A DNA stretch of 64,000 nucleotides from Thereva unica (Eukaryota; Arthropoda; Insecta; Diptera; Therevidae): assembly GCA_949987705.1 (NCBI GenBank), contig OX465286.1:16071676-16135675 (forward strand), written 5' to 3'. This document shows, one piece after another, positions 31,962 through 41,165 of this stretch; the first letter of the stretch is position 1, and every line of letters starts with the position of its first letter. The notes under the pieces were generated by a model. That model worked only from the letters and a program-made list of their open reading frames with translations. It made no database searches and had not been told where the DNA came from. The position numbers and the translations under genes were made by a program.

Positions 31962-33300
31962 GCCGCACCAGGCGCGGGAGTTCTACCAAAGAGTCCGCAG
32001 TATGACGCAATTCACACCACGTTGCACATACTGCAAGGACAAAGAAGGGAATCTGATCACCGATCCTAAAGGCATCTTGGAGCGATGGGAAGAGCACTTT
32101 CATGAATTGCTAAATGGCGAGCTAACTGAGGATTCGGAGGCTCCACCAATATCTGATGATAATGCTATGCTGCCGCCACCAAGTATAGAAGAAGTTAGCA
32201 GAGCCATCAGCCGGCTCAAAAACAACAAGGCCTCGGGTGCAGACGGCATCGCAGCGGAGCTGGTTAAATATGGAGGGCCTACATTACACCAAGCGATTCA
32301 TGAATTAATTGTGCAAGTATGGGAGCAGGAAGTGATGCCAGAAGACTGGAGAAAAGGCATCCTCTGCCCGGTACACAAAAAAGGAGATATCACAGCGTGC
32401 ACTAATTATCGCGGTATAACGTTGTTGAGTACCGTGTATAAGATATTCTCCACTATCCTACAAAACAGGATGGCCCCATACGCCAGAAACATCATAGGCC
32501 ATTACCAGTGTGGCTTCAGCCCAGGCAAATCAACGACTGACCAGATTTTCACCTTGAGGCAGGCTATGGAAAAATGTCTACAGTTTCAAAACTCAATTCA
32601 ACACCTCTTCATGGACTTTAAAGCCGCCTATGATAGCATAGCCAGGGTATAACTCTACAAAGCCATGAGAGAATTCGCATCCCCAACAAACTGACAAGAC
32701 TATGTAGGTTGACCATGATCAATGTGTCAAGCCAAGTAAAGGTATCCGGAACACTGTCCATACCAATCAACATCTACCTATAATGGACTCCGACAAGGGG
32801 ACGGTCTGGCCTGCCTCCTTTTCAACCTGGCGTTGGAGAAAGTGATCCGAGATTCGGGCGTGACATCGAGGGGTACAATCCTCCACAAGTGCACCCAATT
32901 ACTGGCTTACGCAGACGACATTGACATCATTGGAATAACAACAACAGCTGTACAAGAAGCTTTCACTCAGATTGAGCGGGCGGCAGGAAATCTGGGACTG
33001 CACAGTAACGAAAGCAAAACAAAGTACATGGTGGCCTCGTCTGGAAGAACACCTAACATTGGTCTCACAATCAAGGTAGCGGAACACGAGTTTGACGTGG
33101 TAAAATCATTTACCTACCTTGGGTTAATAGTGGCAGCCGGCAATAGCATGGAACCAGAAATACGCGCACGACTGCTAAAAGCCAACAAAGCCTACTATAG
33201 TCTGCCAAGGCTCTTCAAATCCAAATGTCTAACCATAACGTCTAAACTTTTACTATATAAGACGATGGTCTTACCCGTTCTCACATATGCATCCGAAAGC
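31962..33300 (+). pseudogene. RT of nested RTE-like element
   Basis: Frame to 32652: REFYQRVRSMTQFTPRCTYC, KGILERWEEHFHELLNG, NNKASGADGIAAELVKYGG, DWRKGILCPVHKKGD, YRGITLLSTVYKIFS, YQCGFSPGKSTTDQIFTLRQ, motif A HLFMDFKAAYDSI, then a stop. About 180 bases are in other frames with motif B GLRQGDGLACLLFNLALE. From 32833 the frame continues with LLAYADDIDIIGI (YADD 32908-32919), NESKTKYMVASSG and FTYLGLIVAAG. Catalytic residues are present, but at least two breaks separate them. The QGD motif B is typical of RTE-like RTs. Confidence 0.85.
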
Positions 33301-33679
33301 ACTCAAACCTCTTGGGCGTGTTTGAGAGGAAAATACTTCGGAGGATTGTTGGCCCCGTATGTGAGGAAGGACGATTCCGGAGACTCTACAGGAGATCTAC
33401 GAGCGCTATCGCGACATAGATGTTGTGAAGAAAATAAAGCTCGGTAGGCTCCGGTGGGCAGGGCATCTAGCTCGTATGAGTGAAGATGAGCCTGCTCGGA
33501 AAGTTCTCTGCGGTAAGACCTATGGGGTGCGACAGCGAGGGAGGCCCAACCTTCGCTGGAAGGACGGCGTGGACCAGGACGCTCAGAGTTTAGGGATGCC
33601 AAACTGGATGACATCGGCTAAGAATCGGGACCGGTGGAGAGAACAGTTGCGCGAGGCCAGGACCGGATCCCGGTTGTAG
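33300..33679 (+). pseudogene. C-terminal module of nested RTE-like element
   Basis: After a frameshift near 33305, VFERKILRRIVGPVCEEG-type sequence leads to the open frame 33425-33679: KLGRLRWAGHLARMSEDEPA, GVRQRGRPNLRWKDGVDQDA and AKNRDRWREQLREARTGSRL, then a stop and the (GAA)n tail 20 bases later. The W-A-G-H...R-G-R-P...W...D-R-x-R-W pattern marks the end of RTE-like proteins. Confidence 0.85.
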
Positions 33680-33702
33680 AGCCGTTAAAGAAGAAGAAGA
33701 AG

Positions 33703-34040
33703 AATCTCTCATTCACTCCTGACGTGGAAGATAATAATTTACTTCCGATCAATGTCATAAATTCTATCGATATAAAGCTTATCGACACTTTTTATGGTAG
33801 ACCGTTGCCCAACACCAAATTATCAGAACCCCCAATTCTTCTGGAAAATGGTTAGACCTAATTTTCACTAATTCACATGAGGAGCTAAACCTTCTGCCTG
33901 CTTCGCCAGAGGAAAACCTATTTAGCAATTCTGTCCACCACTCCGCATGGATCCTAGAGATTAATTTCACAATCTCTAAACACAGCACTTCATACAATAA
34001 TTCAATTACTTATGATTTTAAGAATGCGAACTTTAACCTT
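33703..34040 (+). pseudogene. Endonuclease, second part (after nested insertion)
   Basis: Resumes at the duplicated target with TPDVEDNNLLPINVINSIDI and DTFYG, then in another frame KWLDLIFTNSHEELNLLPAS and SVHHSAWILEINF, the D-L-I-F and H-H-x-A motifs at the end of the EEP domain, then YDFKNANFN. The Asp of S-D-H-H has been replaced. It ends abruptly at about 34040. Confidence 0.75.
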
Positions 34041-34043
34041 TAG

Positions 34044-34320
34044 ATCTTGGAATATGCGTGCCCGATCTGGGACCCTATATTCCAGGTAAGCAGCAGTAGG
34101 TTGGAATCAATACAGAAAAAATTTCTCCTCTTCGCTCTGAGAAACCTACACGACCCGCGCGACTTTTTCAACTTACCGCCCTACATAGGAGGAAAGTGCT
34201 TATCTCGTGCTTAACTTTGGACGTCCTAAACGATAACGTTAAGGTGCAGTTCCTGTCCGATAGAATCAAGTTCAATACCGAAGTTCGTCACAATAGGCAT
34301 ACCAAAATGCTTAAAGAATA
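34044..34320 (+). pseudogene. RT C-terminal fragment
   Basis: LEYACPIWDPIFQ, SSSRLESIQKKFLLFALRNL and DFFNLPPYIG match the usual thumb/tail of CR1/jockey-group RTs (LEY-x-x-x-I-W-D-P...SIQ-K-K-F...LPPY). The second half is in another frame. It follows the EN part directly, so about 1 kb of RT is missing between them. Confidence 0.7.
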
Positions 34321-34329
34321 CCCTCATCG

Positions 34330-34391
34330 GGGGGGCAAAACCGAACCGTCACCTCCTCGTGGTGCCCCCTGGATAACCAACTAACGACGGT
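34330..34391 (+). ncRNA. Candidate HDV-like self-cleaving ribozyme at LOA 5' end
   Basis: All core helices can be drawn in the right nested double-pseudoknot order. P1: GGGGGGC (34330-34336) with GCCCCCT (34364-34370), 7 bp including a terminal G-U. P2: ACCGTC (34345-34350) with GACGGT (34386-34391), 6 bp perfect. P3: ACC (34351-34353) with GGT (34361-34363). L3: TCCTCGT, whose CC can form P1.1 with GG 34371-34372. J4/2: CTAA (34381-34384), placing the candidate catalytic C at 34381. P4 is minimal. Cleavage is predicted just before G34330, which is exactly where LOA sequence begins. HDV-like ribozymes are known at the 5' ends of R2, RTE and LOA/Baggins-type LINEs. Confidence 0.75.
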
Positions 34392-34593
34392 AGTAGGGAG
34401 CAGACCCTTAAAAGCCTACCAAGCCAAGATGTAAACGTCATCGTGTCGAGGGCTGCGTGGCAGTGGGTAGTGCTGCACTGTCTCTAACGATCTCCTCTGG
34501 GCACCGGGCGCACCCAGTTGTATATAGCCTTATCCTAATATGGAGGATCTTTAGGATGGACCTTCCCTTTCCTGCCGTATTCGTGGGACTCTT

Positions 34594-35785
34594 ATGGACC
34601 GAAAAATTTCTAAAAAAACAGACGAAGAAAGAGGTTGTGAGTCTGATGCAATAAGTATCAGCTCAGAGCTGGAGAGGGAACTCCTTGGAGGTACCTCGTC
34701 TAGCACAGAAGCTTCGGATTCTCAATCAACAACACTGGCCCAGGCAGCTGGTGACAATGTTGTTGAAGAAATAACTGCCAAGGTTGTCGGTATGACCGTG
34801 CAACCTAGCAAGAAAAAATCCGGTGCTGCCAAGAGGAAGAGGGCCAAGGCAAGGAAGGCTGCAAAGGAATTGGGGAGCTCCACGGAGCACACCCGAGTCC
34901 CACATGCGGAACTTCCTTCCCAACAAACCCAAGGCAGGACAGTGGTCAGGACGGGGGCTCCAAGGAGCAGACCTGGACGACCGCTGGACTGCCAGAAGTT
35001 TCTGGACCTGGGAAATTGGTAGCATCAACTCCTACAACTTCTAGGGGGCTATGTCCTATGCCGGACCCAACTGACGCACTGCCAAAACGGCAGCGGTCTG
35101 AGGATTCTCCGGCTGGGCAGGGACCCCAGAAGAGGAAAAAAAAAGGGGGATTCGCAAGAACCCTCATACCCGAGATAAGTTAGCTGGGATCACCATGGCA
35201 GTGGTCCTGGACAACTATCCCGAGGGCAAATTGACAGAGGAGCAATCATCCTCCGTCTGCGATGCCATCCTGTCTGAGGTAGACAAAAGTCGTAAAGGCG
35301 ATTGTCCGCCTCAGTTTTTGGGTGCAAGGGCGGCAGGGGGTCTCATTAAGATCACCTGGGCCAACGAACCCACCAGCCAATGGTTGACAAATGCTGTCAC
35401 CAGGCTTCAGTTGTGCGAAGGGGCCAACCTCAGAGTAATTGAGGAAAAGGACCTTCCCAAATACAAGCGAATCACGTTCTGGGTTCCTAACGATGTTAGG
35501 GAACCGGAACAGGTGCCCTGCAGGCTGGAAGTACAGAACCAGCCAATTGAGGTGACCTCTGGGCAAGTGATGTGCAGGAAGGTGGACCAGAACGGTCAAA
35601 CTCTTGCCCTTAGCATTGACGAGAGGGCGCTCACGCAGCTTAAAGAGCAGGGCATGTCCCTATTCTACGGCTTCGGACGAATTAGAGTCAAGGAGATTGG
35701 CTCAAAAAAGGAGACTCCTGCTGGCTCACAGCAGCGGGAACAGCCTCAGGATGCGGGTGGTACAGTGCAACCTGCAACACAGTAG
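34594..35785 (+). pseudogene. LOA ORF1, DUF4780-type RNA-binding protein, frameshifted
   Basis: The N-terminal part (34594-35022) is acidic/Ser-rich, then strongly basic (KKKSGAAKRKRAKARKAAK), like a nuclear or nucleic-acid-binding tail. A frame break occurs between 35022 and 35180, a region that includes a run of eight A. The C-terminal part (35195-35785, 196 codons) is a DUF4780-type domain: MAVVLDNYPEGKLTEEQ, LIKITWANEPTSQWLTNAV, KYKRITFWVPND, LALSIDERALTQLKEQG and SLFYGFGRIRVKE. This domain is found in ORF1 of LOA-type LINEs in insects. Its exact role is unproven; RNA packaging is likely by analogy with gag. Confidence 0.8.
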
Positions 35786-37121
35786 GGCTGCCTCGGCAGT
35801 CCTTTGCAGGGTGCTGGACACCCAAGCTATCGACGTGGCTCTTGTACATGAGCCATGGGTAAATAACGGTGCTATACAGGGCTTGCGGGCAACCGGCTAC
35901 AGCATTGCATGCAGTGATGTGGACGGCGACCCTCGGACCTGTGTAGTTTACAATAAAAACACTAACTGCTTTCCTCTCACAGATAAATCGTCGAGAGACC
36001 TGGCAGTGGTGATGATACAGATTAACAGGGAGGGCAGCAAGGGCATGATTACCTTATGTTCGGCATACCTCCCCTATGACTCCAGAGACCCACCACCGTC
36101 CAAAGTACTAAAGGATATCGTGGGTCACTCTAACAGGAGCGGTCTGCAGATCATCATAGGATGTGATGCGAACGCCCATCATGATGCCTGGGGTAGCAGT
36201 GGAGTGAACAAGAGGGGTGAATACCTTTTTGATTACCTTTTAACTACTAACCTGGACATATTAAATCGCGGCACGGATCCTACCTTCGACAACGGTAGGA
36301 GACGTGAGGTTATAGACATCACGCTAGCTACTCAACAAGTTGCCACTTACGTGAGTGACTGGCGGGTCTCAGATGAGCCATCGTGCTCAGACCATAGACA
36401 CATTTACTTTATTGTGGGTGAGTCGTTGGAAAATGTGAGTACATACAGGAATCCTAGATATACGAACTGGACAGACTTTCGGGCCGAACTCAGTAGCATA
36501 TTGAAGGGTTCCATGCACTCAATCAAATCTACGATGGATGTAGAACTATCCGCGGACTTTACGGAGGCGGTTACTGCCGCTTACAACAATAACTGCCCTG
36601 TTCTGATGAGGACGCGTAATAGGAAAACTCCATGGTGGAATAACGAGCTCTCCAAGTTAAGATACGCTACGAGGAAACTGTTCAACGCAGCTAAGAAGAG
36701 CAGCAACTGGGAGAGTTATAAAAGCTCGCTAACCAGCTATAACAGGGCGATCAGACGAGCAAAAAGAAATAGCTGGAGGAATTTCGGCAAGAGTGTCGAA
36801 GACATTCGAGACTCAGCAAAAATCTATAAAGCTTTATCAAAGGGCTTGTCGGTAGATCTTGGATCCATCAGGAGAACCGATGGCTCTTTCACACAGTCTA
36901 GGGAAGACACCTTGATAATATTGCTCCACACATTGAGAACACAACTTCTGCTGGGCAGCCAACAGGCCAACTTTCTAAAGTGTCCAAAGCCGCCTGGACA
37001 GAAGCAAATACCTTGTTCAACCATGAAGCTATTAGGGAGGCGATTAGATCGTTCAAACCATACAAGTCCCCTGGAGCAGACGGAATCTATCCCATTCTGC
37101 TACAGGAGGGCTGCGACCTAG
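35751..37121 (+). pseudogene. LOA ORF2: endonuclease and linker
   Basis: The start is taken at ATG 35751 (MRVVQCNLQHSRAASAVL), which overlaps the last 35 bases of ORF1 in another frame; an upstream ATG at 35604 lies inside ORF1. EN motifs: VQCNLQHS (Asn), DVALVHEPWV (Glu), IIGCDANAHHDAWGSSG (Asp/Asn), VIDITLAT and SDEPSCSDHRHIYF (Asp, His). All catalytic positions look intact. The linker NWTDFRAELSS, TPWWNNELSKLRYATRK and RAIRRAKRNSWRNFGKS follows. After about 36910 the frame leaves the RT register, so a frameshift precedes RT. The N-Q-H-S and W-x-D-F-R words are typical of LOA. Confidence 0.85.
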
Positions 37122-38150
37122 TCACTCCCTTATTATACAAATTGTTTAGGGCTTCCTTCGCACATGGCTACATCCCATCCGTCTGGAGAAACGTCAACAT
37201 AACATTTATACCTAAGCCAGGGCGTTCGGATTACACCTTGACTAAATCTTTCAGGCCGATAAGTCTCTCGTCTTTTGCCTTGAAGACAATGGAGAAAATT
37301 GTCGACCGGACGATAAGGGAAACTTATCTTCAGCGTCAACCACTAAGCTCCTATCAGCATGCGTACCAGGCGGGCAACCACTGAGACAGCACTGCACAAT
37401 CTGGTGCTCAGGCTTGAACATGCAGCTCTAAACAAAGGAGTTGCGCTGACGGCCTTCCTCGATATCGAGGGAGCCTTCGACAATACATCCTTCGATACTA
37501 TAGCTAGGGCTCTAAGTAGACGCGGTCTAAGTAGCATTTTCTGCAACTGGATTGACTCTATGCTGAGAACTCGCAAAGTAATGGTCTCTCATGTTGAGGG
37601 GTCTCTGGAGGGCACTATAACAAAAGGTTGCCCGCAGGGAGGAGTTTTATCTCCACTTCTCTGGTGCCTTGTTGTAGATTAACTCCTAGAGCTGCTCAAC
37701 GGTCGGAACATTTTCGCCCAAGGTTACGCTGACGATGTCGTCATAGTAGTTACAGCTGAAACTGAAGGAGCCATGTCAAGGCGCCTACAGCAGGCACTAG
37801 ATTTGGTCTCTAGCTGGTGCGAACGCGTAGATCTAAAAGTCAATCCCGACAAAACGATTCTGGTTCCTTTCACCAGGAAACGATCACTACCGGGAATTTG
37901 GGAACCTACATTCGCGGGCAGAACTATAGGCTTTTCACAACAAGCCAAGTGAGTGACGCTAGATTCCAAGCTCAACTGGAACCAGCATATGGACACTCTG
38001 ATGAGTAGAACGCGCAGATCCCTGTGGGCTTGCCGCAGAGTTTGTGGTTCCACCTGGGGTTTGCAACCAAAAACCATGTATTGGATATACACCACCAGCA
38101 TTAGGCCCAAGGTAACTTATGGAGCTTTAGTTTGGTGGCACAGAACGAAA
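36980..38150 (+). pseudogene. LOA reverse transcriptase, broken
   Basis: 36980-37384: YKSPGADGIYPILLQEG, FRASFAHGYIPSVWRNVNIT and KSFRPISLSSFALKTMEKIV. Shifted frame 37359-37682: ALTAFLDIEGAFDNTSFD (motif A) and KGCPQGGVLSPLLWCLVV (motif B), ending in a TAA (37680-37682) where the family has Asp. Same frame continues: QGYADDVVIVVTA (YADD 37724-37735), ERVDLKVNPDKTILVPF, then LDSKLNWNQHMDTLMS in the next frame and WGLQPKTMYWIYTTSIRP. Catalytic residues survive but the chain is broken at least three times. Confidence 0.85.
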
Positions 38151-38155
38151 CTTAA

Positions 38156-38460
38156 GGGTTCCTTAAGCAAAGATATGGGAGAAGGGAGAATTAGGTTCAG
38201 GTCACAAACAACAACAACAAGCTGAAGCATTCTAACATAATGTTCGTTGGTAAAGTTGGCTCTTGTGAAACCCCATACGATTCTTCATCGAATCGAGAAT
38301 GTTGGTTGGCCAATACTTGTTGGTTGGCCCGTATGGAACTGCCATATTAATTTGTTAGACAGTTAAAGCACCAAAGCGACCAGATATTACTGGACAGATG
38401 GTGTTATCCCGACTGGGTCATTATGTATCTACACAGATGGCTCAAAAATTGGGAACAGGC
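38156..38460 (+). pseudogene. Junction DNA with RNase H scrap
   Basis: 38156-38370 has no recognisable content. 38420-38460 encodes CIYTDGSKIGNR, the first RNase H motif (Y-T-D-G-S-K) of an I/LOA-type element, joined at 38461 to linker sequence of the FADD-type element. This looks like a recombination or insertion junction. Confidence 0.45.
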
Positions 38461-38780
38461 AACTCCATCATCAGGAAGGTCAAAGCGTCATTCGACGACA
38501 AATTGAGACACAAGATCCTCAACACACGCGTAGGCAGCAAAAACTTCTGGTCCTTGGTAACTTCCATCAAGAAGAATTTTACGTCTTCCACAACCCCTCC
38601 ATTTATTTATGGAGGAAAGGTGACAGCAGAAAGCAAATCCAAGGCCGACTTATTGGCATCTCTGTTCGCCTCTAATTCTTCCTTACCTGAAACTGATACG
38701 CTACCCCCGGGTCTCGAACGCAACGCCCATTCACCTTCGGACGCAACGCCCATTGTCCGACGAGAGTCCCTGATATTCCA
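38461..38780 (+). pseudogene. FADD-type LINE, isolated linker fragment
   Basis: NSIIRKVKASFDDKLRHKIL, SKNFWSLVTSIKKNFTSST and SKSKADLLASLFASNSS duplicate the linker found again at 39220-39460 in the adjacent, longer copy, but with about 15-20% difference, so it comes from a separate copy. It is out of order relative to the EN segment that follows at 38785. Confidence 0.75.
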
Positions 38781-38990
38781 GGTCAAGGAGCCCATCTCCT
38801 TGACCTGTTTCTTACTTCCCATCCGACGCGGTACTCCATCAAGGTTAGCTCACCCCTTGGCAACTCAGACCATAAACTAATTAGCGCTTATTTCCCATAT
38901 CCATCCTCGACCACAACCAGAACTGTGTGGCACTATGGGAAAGCCAACTGGTTGGGTCTTATTCGCTTCTTCCAGGCCACTGACTGAGAT

Positions 38991-39674
38991 TTGTGTTTCC
39001 GTAATGCCAATGCGAACTATGCGGCCCTCTGTGTCACCAAAATTATTCGAGCGGGTATGCGCTTGTTCATCCCTCACTCTACCAAATCTGTGAAGCCTAG
39101 GCCGAACAAATGGTTCAATGGGGAATGTATGAAAGCTAAAGAAGCCGCCTATAGAGCATACAGACGTTCGCCTAATGAGCCACTTCGTCGTGAGTACGTC
39201 AAACTTAGAAATTCCTGTAACTCCATCATCAGGAAAGTCAAATCATTATTTGATGATAGATTGAGAAGTAAGATTCTTAACTCCACTACAGGCAGCAAAA
39301 ACTTCTGGTCCTTGGTAACTGCCATCAAGAAGAATTTTACTTCCTCCTCAACACCTCCTTTTATTCACAACAAGGAAGTGATAACAGAAAGCAAACCCAA
39401 GGCCGACCTATTAGCTTCTCTGTTCGCCACAAATTCTTTTCTAGCCGATGCTGCTATGTCACCCCCCACTCTCGAGAATACCACCCACTCAATGGACGGA
39501 GTTCACTTCAGGACTCGCGAGGTGTTTAGGAACTCGACGTCAATAAATCTACTGGTCCCGACAAAATCCCCCCTATGGTACTTAAAAAACGTGCCTCACC
39601 TTTGGCTAAACTCCTACGCAAACTTTTTGCCCTGTCTTACTTCTCCGGAGTGTATCCCGACTCTTGGAAACTAG
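38991..39674 (+). pseudogene. EN-RT linker of FADD-type copy A
   Basis: FRNANANYAALCVTKIIRAG, KPRPNKWFNGECMKAKEAAY, NSCNSIIRKVKSLFDDRLRS and FWSLVTAIKKNFTSSSTPPF, then HSMDGVHFRTREVFR. Frame loss near 39530 removes the short N-K-S-x-G-P-D segment that copy B retains. The linker is basic and typical of the CR1/jockey group. Confidence 0.8.
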
Positions 39675-41038
39675 CTCATGTTCAGCCAATCCCAAAAAAA
39701 GGTGAAGCCAGCGACCCCTTAAACTACCGCCCGGTAGCAATTACTTCTGTTCTCTCCAAAATCATGGAGACAATAATCAATAAAAAGCTGATGAAATATC
39801 TAGAATCCAACCAAATTATACACGACAGGCAATACGGCTTCAGATCTAAACGGTCTACTGGCGATCGGCTTGTGTGTTTAACCGAGCGTATCAACCAAAG
39901 CATTCACAGCTTTGGCGAGTCTGGTCTGGTTGCTCTAGATATATCAAAGGCTTTTGACAGAGTATGGCACCCAGCTCTGTTGAATAAACTCAGAGCTATT
40001 GGGATACACTTAGTTCTAAGGAACTGGATTAAGAGCTTTCTTTCAGGCCGTGATGGCGTCGAATCCAACCCACATGTTATTTCGGCCGGAGTTCCCCAGG
40101 GGTCAATTCTTTTACCCACACTTTTTCTAATCTTCATTAATGATCTGCTCTCAATCCCCTCCAACCCACTTCACAGTTTCGCCGATGACGGTACTCTGCG
40201 TTACTCCCACACCTTCGATAATATAGGACAAGCACGTGCCAGACCTTGTCCCGTAGACCGTGAACTCATGTCCAATTCTATTAACGAGGACATTGAACTC
40301 ATTCTTGCTTGGGGCCGCAAGAATCGTGTCGAATTCAACGCAACCAAAACAAAGTACTATCTTATCTCTACAAAAACCTGCACCACCCGTCCCTCTATCT
40401 CAGTGGACAAAAAGAATGTAATGGTTGACCCATCTCTTAACATCCTAGGCGTAACCTTATCATCAGATCTGCGATGGAATAATCACATATTCCAAATCGC
40501 CAAACAAGCTTTCCAATGCCTGGGATTCCTCAAGAGATGCAAGTTCCTCCTCCAGTCAACTGCTCTGGCTACAATATACAAGTACTACATTCGGCCCCGC
40601 CTTGAATACAACTCGTATATTTGGGCGGGCGCCCCAAAAACCACCTTAGTTTGGCTGGACAAGGTGCAAAATCGCGCCATCAAACTCATTGGCGATAGCA
40701 CCCTTTGCTCCTCCATCGACTCTTTAAACCACCGGAGGAATGTTGCAGCACTTAGCAAATTTTACCGCTATTACCATAGCGAGTGTTCCACCGAAATTAG
40801 AAACCTCCTGCCTACACGGCAATTTTTTTCCCGCAACACAAGACTAGCCAACTCGGCTCACTCCTTCACCCTGCAGCCCTCCCCTTCGCGCACATTACGT
40901 TTTAGTAGTTCGTTTATAAATAGAACAACTCGATTGTGGAACTGTCTTCCACAGTCAGTGTTTCCGAACTCATATAACATCTCAGAGTTCAAACGCAAGG
41001 TTCATAGACATCTACTCACGCACCCTCCAGACCCCTAA
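39575..41038 (+). pseudogene. RT of FADD-type copy A, 487-codon frame
   Basis: From fingers (VYPDSWKLAHVQPIPKKGEA, NYRPVAITSVLSKIMETII, QYGFRSKRSTGDRLVCLTE) through motif A (LVALDISKAFDRVWHP), motif B (SAGVPQGSILLPTLF) and motif C HSFADDGTLRY, where Phe replaces the usual Tyr in both copies, so F-A-D-D is a family trait. Compared with copy B a segment of about seven residues is missing after FLSGR. The thumb and a conserved end with FINRTTRLWNCLPQSVF and EFKRKVHRHLLTH follow. Start codon is internal: the fingers begin upstream in another frame. All catalytic Asp are present. Confidence 0.9.
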
Positions 41039-41165
41039 CCTATCCCTTCTCTTCTATCCTTCAAAGCAAGCTTACTACTAGAGACTGGCCATGACTCGAA
41101 CGACATGACAAACTAGTAGTACAAAGGGTAATTCCTAAGCTTGACTCTATTTCTGAAATTGCGCC

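Larger units (their letters stand above)
30064..33702 (+). mobile_element. RTE-like retrotransposon nested in the EN gene
   Basis: 3.64 kb, bounded by the AATCTCTCATT target duplication. The 5' end is truncated or decayed (no ribozyme seen) and the 3' end is GTTAAAGAAGAAGAAGAAG. It encodes EN (30100-31020), RT (31962-33300) and a C-terminal module (33425-33679), and itself carries a 928-bp foldback at 31029-31956 inserted in the EN-RT linker. It is a different family from the 14.5-16.9 kb element (QGD versus QGC motif B) but shares the (GAA)n tail. Confidence 0.9.
29548..34320 (+). mobile_element. CR1/jockey-group element split by a nested insertion
   Basis: EN N-terminal two-thirds lie at 29548-30063 and the rest at 33703-34040, separated by an RTE-like element inserted with an 11-bp duplication AATCTCTCATT (30053-30063 and 33703-33713). 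After 34040 the sequence jumps to an RT C-terminal segment (34044-34320), so the RT core was deleted before or after the insertion. The element ends where the LOA ribozyme starts at 34330. Confidence 0.8.
34330..38155 (+). mobile_element. LOA-clade retrotransposon, 5'-complete, 3'-truncated
   Basis: Order: ribozyme (34330-34391), 5' UTR, ORF1 (34594-35785), ORF2 with EN (35751-36430), linker, RT (36980-38150). It stops in the thumb near 38155, before RNase H, where unrelated DNA follows. A possible RNase H scrap lies at 38375-38460. Frameshifts and a stop in RT (37680-37682) show it is dead, though EN and linker are open for more than 1 kb. Confidence 0.85.
38785..41165 (+). mobile_element. 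FADD-type non-LTR retrotransposon, copy A
   Basis: Order: EN C-terminal end (LSPTLLDLFL-like, then LGNSDHKLISAYFPYPS in shifted frame at 38860-38900), linker (38991-39530), RT and C-terminal tail (39575-41038), 3' UTR (to about 41165). It is 5' truncated within EN. Copy B is on the other strand at 44274-46645, with roughly 90% identity by eye. Confidence 0.8.
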
